NCBI GenBank assembly: GCA_019054805.1
Contig: JAHQIY010000009.1
Coordinates: 1 to 64,000 of the forward strand
DNA: 64,000 nt
Reading direction: 5' to 3'
Source of the DNA: Brachionus manjavacas
Taxonomy: Eukaryota > Rotifera > Eurotatoria > Ploima > Brachionidae
Shown: piece by piece, positions 53,243-61,487 of the stretch
Position numbering within the stretch: position 1 is the stretch's first letter
Layout of the letters: each line of letters opens with the position of its first letter
Notes under the pieces: model-generated
Told to the model about the DNA's origin: nothing
Seen by the model: only the letters and a program-made list of their open reading frames with translations
Database searches by the model: none
Program-made: the position numbers and the translations under genes

Positions 53243-54433
53243 CTAAAAAAAGAAATCATTAGTACGAGCAAAAAATCCAAGGAGTATTCCACTTGCAAAC
53301 ATGGACATCATTGCCACAATAGAACCAATAAAAAGATGTGAAGTACCAGAGATACCGTGTCCAGTGTTGCATCCACCAGCGAGTCTAGCACCAAAAACGA
53401 GTAAAAATCCACCCAAAACGGCATTGTAAGGGTGTACAGGTTGAGCTTTAGCAAAAACACCACCCAAGAAGGCGGAAGCCATACTTCCACCAAAAACGGA
53501 TAAAACAAACAAAATTGATAAATAATTGTTGAATCCAAATCTGAACTTTTTGAGGTATGGAAATCGTTCCAAAAGTTTAAATGGAAAAACCATGCTAACT
53601 GCTGTTGTAAAACTGCTAGATGAACCAAGAGACTTGGAAAGCAAGAGCAAAGAGAAAAATTGAAGAGAACCCAAGCAACATCCGCCAATAATTGGCTGCC
53701 ACACTTCACTAGTTACCGAGAAAAATGGTCTTGTACTATCTTTGAATGTGTAGTCTTTTTTCCATGGCACAAATACTTCCATCAAAGCAACACCAACTGC
53801 CAAAAGAACAATGAAAACAATGCGCACAATAATCGCATTCACTTTGATTACTTCGAACAATGTCTTTGATGTAATCGGGTCTGCTTTTGACGAACCTGTC
53901 AAGTATGTGTTGAGTAATCCGTGGACCAAACCTGCCATCAGTCCACCAACCAAAGTCAAATAGGAATAGTTGACACCAGCACCTAGTTGAACAAAAACCA
54001 TTCCTGGACATGATCCCCCCACAGTCATACCAAGTCCAAGAATAAGACCTCCAGCAGATACGATCAAAAGAGATTTTGACTTGAGCATTGTGCGATAGGA
54101 TTCAAACACTTTGTTGTATCGTTCTTTGGCTACAAAATTTAAAATAAATATGCTCACCGAAGAAGTTGCCAGGGCAGAGAGAAACATTTTCATCATGAGA
54201 AACTTGTTGAATATCATTTGTTGTCTAATAAATCTGGGCTCATAAACTTTACTCTTTTCCAATATGAAACCAAAAAAGAATCCAATTATTGCCATTACTA
54301 CTACCTTTATTATGGTTATTAGATTTTTTTTCCATTTGCTTTTTCCATTTTCTTCATTTTTTTCTTCATGTTTCTGTTCTTCTTTATTTTCAGACAAGTC
54401 AATATTTACACTCAAATTATTTTCTTCTTTCAT
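53243..54433 (-). CDS. YeeE/YedE-family (sulfur/thiosulfate transport) membrane protein, copy 1, intact
   Basis: This is a single uninterrupted frame of 396 codons for a polytopic membrane protein. Residues 1-38 are a charged E/K/N-rich cytosol-like tail, followed by about nine hydrophobic segments. Two family hallmarks are clear: GGSCPGMVFVQLGAG (139-153, Cys142) and GARLAGGCNTGHGISG (348-363, Cys355). A further GGCCLGSLQF lies at 250-259 (Cys252/253). In bacterial YeeE/TsuA, conserved cysteines in such motifs relay thiosulfate through the membrane, so sulfur-compound uptake is the likely role. The animal substrate is unknown. The ATG is the first in frame. A TATAAATA sits 35-42 bp upstream of it (54468-54475) and an ATTAAA-type polyadenylation signal (53223-53228) lies just after the stop. 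The gene has no introns. Large parts are identical at DNA level to the paralogue at 56349-57532. Origin by horizontal transfer is possible but untested. Confidence 0.9.
   Translation of the reverse strand: MKEENNLSVNIDLSENKEEQKHEEKNEENGKSKWKKNLITIIKVVVMAIIGFFFGFILEKSKVYEPRFIRQQMIFNKFLMMKMFLSALATSSVSIFILNFVAKERYNKVFESYRTMLKSKSLLIVSAGGLILGLGMTVGGSCPGMVFVQLGAGVNYSYLTLVGGLMAGLVHGLLNTYLTGSSKADPITSKTLFEVIKVNAIIVRIVFIVLLAVGVALMEVFVPWKKDYTFKDSTRPFFSVTSEVWQPIIGGCCLGSLQFFSLLLLSKSLGSSSSFTTAVSMVFPFKLLERFPYLKKFRFGFNNYLSILFVLSVFGGSMASAFLGGVFAKAQPVHPYNAVLGGFLLVFGARLAGGCNTGHGISGTSHLFIGSIVAMMSMFASGILLGFFARTNDFFF
53267..53458 (-). repeat. Identity tract A (192 bp) shared with 56373-56564
   Basis: The C-terminal coding part of copy 1 (from VFAKAQP through GCNTGHG to near the end) is identical, base for base as far as I can read, to 56373-56564 of copy 2. 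Identity stops abruptly on both sides. The last seven codons and all 3' flanking sequence differ, and the adjoining 160 bp (53459-53618) differ strongly. This is a probable gene-conversion tract. Confidence 0.88.
53619..54289 (-). repeat. Identity tract B (671 bp) shared with 56725-57394
   Basis: This tract covers residues about 49-273 of copy 1. Reading both copies side by side I find one substitution (G at 53675, A at 56781) and one single-base length difference in a T run (five T in copy 1, four in copy 2, coding strand). Identity ends abruptly at both sides within coding sequence. Silent sites are as identical as replacement sites, which points to recent conversion or duplication and not to selection on protein. 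Confidence 0.9.
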
Positions 54434-56348
54434 TTTCTTTTTTATTTCTTATGCCTGAAGAAAAAAATATTTATACCTTTTTGCTTTATGATCTAATGGG
54501 AAATTAATAATTTTTTTTTTTTACTTTTTTCAAAATTTAAAGAACAACGACTCCTTTTTCTAGATATACCTTGTTTATTTATTTTTGTCGAATCATTATT
54601 ATTAGTTAAAATTTTCCGTTCCCTTTATTTTTAATTCAAATATAATTAAATTTGAAATTATTCTTTAATTTAAATGCTCATTATCTTTCCTATTGATTTA
54701 CACTTAAAATAATTTTGTTTATACGTGGGTTTTTATTCACTTTATTTTTGCTAATTTTTACCATGGTTATCCTCCAACTTTTTCGCTTCATCAATTGAGA
54801 ATAAAAACATATCTACAATGTTTTTTCTTTTTCTTTAATTAAGTGTTTAAAAATATAATATAAATAAATATTAAAAGATAATTTTTATTCACTATAGTTT
54901 AACTATTTTAATTAAATCTTAAGTAAAAACTTACTTACGTTGTTTCTTGAAAATGATGTGCAGTTCTTAGTTTAATTAACTTCCATCACAATTGTCAAAA
55001 ATTTAGAGTTCTTAGTAAAAAATGAAAATTTTTGTCAATAATTTAATTTGAGATTTTTTCTTTTGAAAACTCAAATCAAATCTAATTATTTTTTTAAGGT
55101 ACTTAAAAATTTGAAAAAATCACGAATTAATTTATTTTTATTTGGAAAAAATTACTGTTCTTTAAACAGATATTTTTCATGATAAAGATGAAGATATCAA
55201 AAATATCTAATCCTTTTTTTTTTTAAATTATAATAATTGCGCACAAAAATTGTATTTTAAACTTTCAAAAATTATAAAGCTTAGTTGATAAAAATTGTTT
55301 TTTTATCTTGAAACTTTTTAAGAAAAATTGCTGGCTAAATATTTGATATTTAACTAGTATTTTCATTTAATGAAAAGGATTTGTTAAACCAAAAATTCAC
55401 ATTTTAGCAAAAAAATGAGTTTTTAAAGCCTCAAACTTAAAAACACTAATTTAATAGAGTTTTGATGATTATTATTATTCAATTACCAATTCATAATTTC
55501 TAAGCTTTTACACATTTATTTAATATACTGGTTTTTGAAGATTTAAAAAGTTAATTTTCTTTTTAGATAAATCCTTGCATTTCTGAACAAAATTTGCGCT
55601 AATTAGTTAGGAACTTAAAAAATTCACTCATTGCATAATTTTGCAAAATTATTTATATTAAGATTATAATAAAAAATAATTTATGCTGACAAATATTTAA
55701 AAAAATAAATAATCCAGTTTTTGAAAATATCCCAAAAATGTGTTAAATTTTAGGCTACCAATTTAAATACATTTAAATTTTCGATCTTTAAAATTAAAAA
55801 GACAATTATGATTTAAAGAAATAATTGGAACACCCTAAGTAGGAACAGTAATATCAGGAAATCAAAAAAAATTCTATGGAAAATTTCCTCAACATTAATC
55901 AAAATTTAATTGACATTCTAAAGAATATGGCTATAAAAGTATTTTTTTTAAAATTAATTTAAGAAATAATTTATTTATAAATACAAAAATCTATTGTCAA
56001 TTAAAAAATTCAACGTAAAAAATTATTTTTAATATTTAGAAGAGAACAAATTTCAAAAATTCCTTTAAACTAAATTTTATTTTTGCTTATATCTCTTGTA
56101 TAAAACTTTCGTAAAAATTTATTAACAATTTAATGGCCTGCAAAAACTTATAATTTCAAATTAATACATCTAAATTATAATTGTCTATTTTATTTGGAAA
56201 ATAAAATAATTTAAAAAATGACAAAAAACCATTAATAAAAAAGATTTTATAAATTAAATTTTGCTGAATCATGCCAATATTTATTTATTGTGTAAATTTA
56301 TCAAAAAGAAATTATAAAAGATTATAAAAAGATAATTAAGAGTTAAGT
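54434..56348. other. AT-rich intergenic spacer between the two YeeE/YedE copies
   Basis: This 1.9 kb stretch is rich in A/T runs and has no frame with coding character. Its left edge holds the putative promoter of copy 1 (TATAAATA on the minus strand at 54468-54475), and its right edge holds the 3' end signals of copy 2 (overlapping AATAAA on the minus strand, 56280-56289). I saw no repeat shared with the sequence upstream of copy 2, so the duplication unit does not visibly extend into the spacers. Confidence 0.7.
56280..56289 (-). promoter_or_regulatory. Candidate polyadenylation signal of copy 2 (overlapping AATAAA)
   Basis: The plus strand reads TTTATTTATT, giving two overlapping AATAAA hexamers on the minus strand about 60 bp past the stop codon of copy 2. 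Position and orientation fit. In DNA this AT-rich the hexamer also arises by chance. Confidence 0.45.
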
Positions 56349-56372
56349 TTATAAATAAAATTCGTTTGTCAA

Positions 56373-56564
56373 AGCAAAAAATCCAAGGAGTATTCCACTT
56401 GCAAACATGGACATCATTGCCACAATAGAACCAATAAAAAGATGTGAAGTACCAGAGATACCGTGTCCAGTGTTGCATCCACCAGCGAGTCTAGCACCAA
56501 AAACGAGTAAAAATCCACCCAAAACGGCATTGTAAGGGTGTACAGGTTGAGCTTTAGCAAAAAC
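56373..56564 (-). repeat. Identity tract A, copy 2 partner of 53267-53458
   Basis: These 192 bp match 53267-53458 without a visible difference and encode the conserved C-terminal motif region. The next 160 bp towards the N-terminus (56565-56724) are diverged from copy 1. Confidence 0.88.
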
Positions 56565-56724
56565 TCCTGAAAAATTTGATGAAGTAAAACTTCCCATTAA
56601 CACACTAAAAACAAACCCTAAAGTTCCAATATTGGATAAACCACCTCGAAAACGTTTTAAATAGGGAAAATTTTCCAATTGCTCTTTGCTTAATATAAAA
56701 CTAGCTAAAGAGCTAAAGGCACTT

Positions 56725-57394
56725 GATGAACCAAGAGACTTGGAAAGCAAGAGCAAAGAGAAAAATTGAAGAGAACCCAAACAACATCCGCCAATAATTG
56801 GCTGCCACACTTCACTAGTTACCGAGAAAAATGGTCTTGTACTATCTTTGAATGTGTAGTCTTTTTTCCATGGCACAAATACTTCCATCAAAGCAACACC
56901 AACTGCCAAAAGAACAATGAAAACAATGCGCACAATAATCGCATTCACTTTGATTACTTCGAACAATGTCTTTGATGTAATCGGGTCTGCTTTTGACGAA
57001 CCTGTCAAGTATGTGTTGAGTAATCCGTGGACCAAACCTGCCATCAGTCCACCAACCAAAGTCAAATAGGAATAGTTGACACCAGCACCTAGTTGAACAA
57101 AACCATTCCTGGACATGATCCCCCCACAGTCATACCAAGTCCAAGAATAAGACCTCCAGCAGATACGATCAAAAGAGATTTTGACTTGAGCATTGTGCGA
57201 TAGGATTCAAACACTTTGTTGTATCGTTCTTTGGCTACAAAATTTAAAATAAATATGCTCACCGAAGAAGTTGCCAGGGCAGAGAGAAACATTTTCATCA
57301 TGAGAAACTTGTTGAATATCATTTGTTGTCTAATAAATCTGGGCTCATAAACTTTACTCTTTTCCAATATGAAACCAAAAAAGAATCCAATTAT
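56725..57394 (-). repeat. Identity tract B, copy 2 partner of 53619-54289
   Basis: These 670 bp differ from the copy 1 tract by one substitution and the one-base T-run deletion that causes the frameshift. Upstream of 57394 the coding sequence for the first ~50 residues is unrelated at DNA level. Confidence 0.9.
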
Positions 57395-57532
57395 AGATGA
57401 TAACAAAATTATTTTTAAATCATCACTTTTTTCATATTTTTGATTCCCTTTGCTCATTTTTTCTTCGATTACTTCTTTTTGTCCATCACTTAAATTTCTT
57501 TTTCTTAAATCGGGTTGATTTAGCTCGTTCAT

Positions 57533-58127
57533 TTTAAAATAGTTTTTAATTCTTTTTTAGTTATTTTTTATATATTTTAACAACGAAGTTTATTAGACAT
57601 AATTGAAGCCTCTTTCATAATTTACCAGAGGTTGGAATTTTTTTCATAATAATAAATTTTTTTATTTTTAAAATTAAAAAAATCTATATATCACTTTGAT
57701 TCAGCAAAAATTACTTTTTAAACTATTTTATTTTTTAATTATCTGCTTTATCGTTATCAATTTTGTTTTAGATTTAAATTACGTTCTAGAGTTTTATCTT
57801 GTTTTGAAGAATTTTTATTTTGTATATTTGTTTTTCAAATTTATCATTGATCCTATGCAGAGGTAATGATCTGAAATTTTTGTGAATTCATAATCAAATC
57901 CACTTTTGCAAAAAATGTTAAAAAGTTCATTTTCATATCAATGTAAATTTTCTTTTTCATGCCTTGAAGATAAAAATACTTTTTGGGAGATTTTAGATAC
58001 TTAGTAAATTGAAATAAATTTTTATTTTTTTAAATTCTAGTGAACACTCTTAAAATTACGTTGAAATATTTTTACATTAAAAGTTTTAATATGCAAAATC
58101 TTTTTTTCAAAATTTTTAGCATTTGAT
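57533..58127. other. AT-rich spacer
   Basis: Apart from the TATA-like sequence upstream of copy 2 (57567-57574, minus strand), I see no coding frame, repeat or RNA gene here. Near its right end a pyrimidine-rich run ending TTTTTAG (about 58119) looks like a 3' splice site on the plus strand. Confidence 0.6.
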
Positions 58128-58331
58128 ATGCTTGAAATGAGACAGCAAAAAAAAATGAGACTAAATGAGATTCATAAAAAAATCTACATTAGTCATTACT
58201 TAACAGAGGCAGAAAAAAAAATGGACTTGGAATTTCGTCAAGAAAGCAACAAGTTAAGGAACTTGATGAGAACTTTCCCTTTCGATATTGCATCCTTGGA
58301 AACCAAATGCAAAAACTTGTTAAAAGAATGA
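58128..58331 (+). CDS. Weak candidate: small lysine-rich helical protein or terminal exon (67 codons)
   Basis: This is an open frame of 67 codons, rich in K/E/L, with predicted helical character (MLEMRQQKKMRLNEIHKKI, then LTEAEKKMDLEFRQESNKL). It is preceded within 10 bp by a pyrimidine-rich stretch and TTTTTAG, which could be a 3' splice site, and AATAAA follows the stop at about 58395. It may therefore be the last exon of a gene. No upstream exon was identified and no family is recognised. A chance frame is a real alternative. Confidence 0.3.
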   Translation: MLEMRQQKKMRLNEIHKKIYISHYLTEAEKKMDLEFRQESNKLRNLMRTFPFDIASLETKCKNLLKE

Positions 58332-58467
58332 TGATAGAAAAGTAAAAATTTTAAATTTATATTGTGAAAATATTTAATTATAATTGCGTTTAAAAAAATA
58401 AAAATTATATCATATTTTAATATGAAACTTGGCATTATGAAAATGAATCTATTTTAACCCAATTCGA

Positions 58468-59021
58468 AGACCCCTCTTCTCAGCACAAAAAATTTAAATC
58501 ATCCAAAAAAGCTTTTTAGCACAAAAATTATGTGTTTAAACAATAATTTTATTTAGCATGAATTTTTTGTATTTGAAATTAAAAAAGAAAAATTTCAAAA
58601 TTTACTTAATCAACAAATGAGTTAACAAAAAATACATTCCAAAATATCGCATTTTATTTGTTCTTAATTGCAGCTTTAACATATAAATGATTTTAAAAAA
58701 TCTAAAGAAAACATCAGATTACTTTTGCAAAAATGTACCAAAGCGTAAATACACGAAAAATTAAAAAAATTAACAAGGACAATTCAATGAATGATGCTGA
58801 ACCAATTGAATTAGTCGATAATCCAGTCATTGATCAAACCACTTTATCAGACTCGAAACTCTACTCATACAAGTATAAAAATTAAATTTGTCTTCATTTA
58901 AAAATTAAATAAATATTTTGCATTTTTTTAATTTAAATAAAGTTATGGTTTAAACACAAAATTTTTGGGCTAAAAAGCTTTTTTAGACTTATTAGATTAT
59001 TTGTTCTGAGAAGAGGGGTCT
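58468..59021. mobile_element. MITE-like element, 554 bp, with 86-bp terminal inverted repeats
   Basis: The left end (58468-58553) starts AGACCCCTCTTCTCAG, and the right end (58936-59021) is its inverse, ending CTGAGAAGAGGGGTCT. Over 86 bp I count about 12 mismatches. The 16-bp tips and the core AAAAAAGCTTTTTAGC are perfect. No target-site duplication is evident: the flanks read AATTCGA on the left and ATGTACT on the right, so the superfamily is unassigned. The interior is AT-rich and includes the 50-codon frame at 58733-58885. Confidence 0.82.
58733..58885 (+). CDS. Weak candidate: 50-codon frame inside the inverted-repeat element
   Basis: The frame starts ATG (MYQSVNTRKIKKINKDN) and continues into an acidic/polar tail (NDAEPIELVDNPVIDQTTL). 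AATAAA lies at 58908-58913, about 23 bp after the stop. A TTAATTGCAG sequence near 58670 could act as a 3' splice site. The amino-acid composition is less A/T-codon-biased than chance frames nearby. It is very short, no family is recognised, and it may be captured host sequence or chance. Confidence 0.25.
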   Translation: MYQSVNTRKIKKINKDNSMNDAEPIELVDNPVIDQTTLSDSKLYSYKYKN

Positions 59022-59540
59022 ATGTACTGAACAGATTTTTTTTTTGTGTCGAAAAGATTTTTCTTTGTGCGGAAACAATATTCTTAATAAAAATTACTAA
59101 TTAGTGGAGACTTTAATTCGGATCCTTTTCGAAACAAAAATTTTGATAATTGCTACAATGAGATAACACTGGATTACACTAGATACAGGATTTGGTGATT
59201 TAAACTATATGAAGAGGCTTAAAATATTGAACCTAACAAAAAAATTTAGTAATGTGAAATTAGTAGGCTATTAAATTTTATTTATTAATTTTAAACATTC
59301 ATTTAGTTTAGCCACACAGTTAACAAATTTAAATTAATAAAATACAGTATGGTGAAAAAGTTTAGAAATTTTTTATTTTTATTTAATTTTTCATTATATT
59401 TTATGTTTTCAAAAAATAGATGGTAAATGAAATAAAAGCGTTATTTTCTTATTTTTTTATTTGATGCATCGAAAAATCGAATTATAAAAAAAAATTAAAA
59501 TTAAAAGTAAAACAAAACAAAAAGAAAAAACAACAGAAAC
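59022..59540. other. AT-rich spacer up to the LINE insertion
   Basis: No coding frame is seen. A sequence at about 59345, ACAGTATGGTGAAAAAGTTT, resembles Tc1/mariner terminal repeats (a TA then CAGT... start), but no inverted partner was found. The last 16 bp (59525-59540) form the left member of the probable LINE target duplication. Confidence 0.55.
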
Positions 59541-60293
59541 ATGTAAAGTGATGCACTATGGTACAAATAACCCGAATTTCAACTACACAATTAATCAAAC
59601 GAGTAATTCGAAAACAGAGGCAGAACGAGATCTAGGGATAATAATTACGAACAATTTGAAGTAGTCAAATCAAGTCAACACCGCCGCAAATAAAGCTAAT
59701 TTAGTTTTGGGCTCAATAAGGCGAACTATCAAATACCAGAATGAAGAAACAGTAAATAGGCTATATAAAGCTTTTGATTGTCCGTATCTAGAGTATGGAG
59801 TACAAGTTTGGAACCCGTACTAAAAAAAGACATCAAGGTCTTAGAATCAGTCCAGAGAAGAGCTACTAAATTGGTTACAGAACTAAAAAAGCTAAGCTAT
59901 TCAGGAAGATTAGCTGCATTGAATTTAACCAGCCTAGAGACCAGAAGATTAAGAGGGTATCTGATCGAGATGCTTAAAATTATAAAAGGGCACGACAAGA
60001 TTAACTGGCATGTATCCCTAGTCTTCAAGAATAATCCAGAAAATACGTTTCGTCCAACCCCTAGACGTCATGATTTTACGTTAGAAAGACAATTAGTAAA
60101 GAACTGTGAGCAAAGATTTAATTTTTTCAGCAACAGAGTGATCAATGTTTGGAATCGACTTAACAGAGACGTTATTAATTCAGATACAGTAAATGTTTTT
60201 AAAAACAAAATTGATAAACTTGATTTAAACAAGCTATTATGATGAGGCTTAACCCTCGTTCCATGTGCTTGCACATTAAAGCTTTCATTTTAT
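59541..60293 (+). mobile_element. 5'-truncated LINE (non-LTR retrotransposon, CR1/Jockey-like), 3' 753 bp
   Basis: The fragment encodes the end of a reverse-transcriptase ORF. It begins in TCKVMHYGTNNPNF, then KTEAERDLGIIITNNLK (typical '...LGVxx...LKW'; here the W codon is TAG), ANKANLVLGSIRR, and VNRLYKAF...YLEYGVQVWNP. After a frame change comes KKDIKVLESVQRRATKLV, LSYSGRLAALNLTSLETRR, and the usual tail FFSNRVINVWNRLN...FKNKIDKL, ending in TGA at 60242. The last 154-codon open frame (59778-60242) is the longest surviving piece. AAAAAACAACAGAAAC (59525-59540) and AAAAAACAATTGAAAC (60294-60309) look like a 16-bp target duplication with two changes. That gives the insertion borders and shows 5' truncation on arrival. 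The fragment is inactive. Confidence 0.88.
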
Positions 60294-60345
60294 AAAAAAC
60301 AATTGAAACAAAAAAATAAAAAAGCGTTGCAAAAGTTTAGCAGTT

Positions 60346-60517
60346 TTCTTTTTTTATATCAGGATTGTTCCAAAATGGAAAAGATTGTCAGATCGAACTA
60401 TAAAACCCAAGTCGATTAAATGTTTCAAAAATTGTTTAGATAAGATCGAAAAATAAAGATAGCTGATAAAGTATGGTTCATTGAACTCATACTGCTACAA
60501 GTTATACTTGTTTCAGC
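60346..60517 (+). mobile_element. Second LINE 3'-end remnant
   Basis: A plus-strand frame (60346-60456) reads FFFYIRIVPKWKRLSDRTIK, then PKSIKCFKNCLDKIEK and stop. This is the C-terminal pattern of the same broad LINE group ('FFS.RVVN.WN.LP..VV...S...FK..LD'). About 60 bp of 3' untranslated sequence follow, ending at the microsatellite that such LINEs carry as a tail. Only the last ~37 codons remain. It belongs to a different subfamily from the neighbouring LINE, because the 3' ends are unlike. Confidence 0.7.
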
Positions 60518-60560
60518 TTTTATTATTATTATTATATTTATTATATTATTATATTAATAA
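60518..60560. repeat. ATT-rich microsatellite
   Basis: An imperfect (ATT)n/(ATATT)n run of about 43 bp directly follows the LINE remnant and probably derives from its 3' tail. Confidence 0.85.
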
Positions 60561-60599
60561 ATTGGCCACCCGCCAAAAAGTTGGCCGGTTTTTTGGCCG
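60561..60599. repeat. Fragment of the GGCC-rich MITE family
   Basis: The 39 bp around CCGCCAAAAAGTTGGCCGG match 60711-60749 inside the adjoining MITE with about four differences, at an offset of exactly 150 bp. No terminal repeat is attached, so this is a partial second copy lying 31 bp outside the intact MITE's left end. Confidence 0.75.
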
Positions 60600-60630
60600 T
60601 TTATTTTGACGATTTCGCTTTATTAGATAT

Positions 60631-60843
60631 TAGTGTTGGGATCCGTACAAGCGGCCACTTAATCGGCCAAAATTTTCAGAAACCGTGACAGTGTCCGCAT
60701 TTGCCGGCCAAATGGCCGCCCGCCAAAAAGTTGGCCGGATTTTTGGCCGCCCGTATATTTTTGGCCGCCAAGCTGGCCGGCCAAATGGCCGCAAAAAACT
60801 GGCCGTGTAATGGACCGGTTTGTCTTGGCCGCGTCCAACACTA
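60631..60843. mobile_element. hAT-type MITE, 213 bp, GGCC-rich
   Basis: Terminal inverted repeats TAGTGTTGG/CCAACACTA are flanked by a perfect 8-bp target duplication TTAGATAT (60623-60630 and 60844-60851), diagnostic of hAT insertion. The interior is unusually GC-rich for this region and consists of many GGCCA/TGGCC/GGCCGG motifs in both orientations, so the transcript or single strand could fold strongly. There is no coding capacity. The tip resembles that of the hAT element at 49740 (CAGAGTTGGGA), but the interiors are unrelated. Confidence 0.93.
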
Positions 60844-60851
60844 TTAGATAT

Positions 60852-61354
60852 GTTTTATTTTATTAGTAAAAAAACTGAATTAACTAGTTATTTATTGATT
60901 TTGTTAATCTTTTACTGAATTAGATTTTATGATCAAAATCACTAATTTAATATCTAGATCTGAAATTTGCGTTTTCGATGATAAAATAAAAACACTTTAA
61001 GAACAATTTAGTCCTTAAGATTCTTTATACAATCTTCAAAATGGTAAAAATGTTGCCAAAATTTATTTGTTTGAATGATAAAAAAAGCATATCAAATTTT
61101 TTTGGGAACAAATTGAATTTATTATCTTTTTTTTATTCAAATAGTCTAAAGTGAATGCTTAAAAAAAATCAAAATTTTGATTATATAAATTTAGATAAAC
61201 TGGCCGAATTATTTTGATCAGGCTAAAAAAAAATTTAATCAATTAGTAACCAAATTTTCCAAACCCTGATTCAATTTTAAATTAAAAATTTTATTCTAAA
61301 TTTTATAAAACAAATTAGCAAAAAAAAGTAATGCTACAAAAAATAAAAACAAAT
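60852..61354. other. AT-rich spacer
   Basis: Featureless AT-rich sequence between the MITE and the 3' end of the receptor gene. No coding frame or repeat is recognised. Confidence 0.65.
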
Positions 61355-61360
61355 TTTATT
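61355..61360 (-). promoter_or_regulatory. Candidate polyadenylation signal of the receptor gene (AATAAA)
   Basis: The plus strand reads TTTATT, which is AATAAA on the gene strand, about 130 bp past the stop codon. Position and orientation fit a 3' untranslated region. Chance occurrence is possible in AT-rich DNA. Confidence 0.4.
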
Positions 61361-61487
61361 TATTTACTAAATCAAGTATTTTTCTTCTTCCTTTTAAAAA
61401 TATCTACTAAAACCGAAAAGAAATTTTTACAATTTAAAATTTTGAGATTGAGAAATGCAAATTTACAATCTATTGTACATTTATACT

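Larger units (their letters stand above)
56349..57532 (-). pseudogene. YeeE/YedE-family membrane protein, copy 2, with a 1-bp frameshift
   Basis: This is a paralogue of the gene at 53243-54433. The first part (57532-57089) starts with its own N-terminus, MNELNQPDLRKRNLSDGQ, and reads into GGSCPGM. There the run GTTTTTGTT of copy 1 is GTTTTGTT, and the frame shifts. The remaining part continues in another frame from 57116 to 56349 with VQLGAG, the GGCCLG motif and GCNTGHGISG, ending LTNEFYL. The rest of the frame is fully open, so this is the only lesion, either a young pseudogene or a homopolymer consensus error. Between the identity tracts, residues corresponding to 274-325 of copy 1 are only about 40% alike (21 of 52 by my count), though equal in length. 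A TATATAAA (57567-57574) lies about 35 bp upstream of the ATG. Confidence 0.85.

Noticed and set aside
53308-54011. Overlapping frames on both strands inside copy 1
   Set aside because: They are shadows of the conserved membrane-protein frame. They lack family motifs, and the 396-codon frame explains the sequence.
57840-58127. 5' exon partner for the 67-codon candidate
   Set aside because: GAGGTAATG near 57861 resembles a donor site, but no coding frame leads into it.
59345-60345. Tc1/mariner element bounded by CAGTATGGTGAAAAAGTTT and GTTGCAAAAGTTTAGCAG
   Set aside because: The two sequences are in the same orientation, not inverted, and no transposase remnant other than the LINE lies between them.
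60659-60841. 60-codon minus-strand frame rich in G and Q
   Set aside because: It lies entirely inside the GGCC-rich MITE and reflects its composition.
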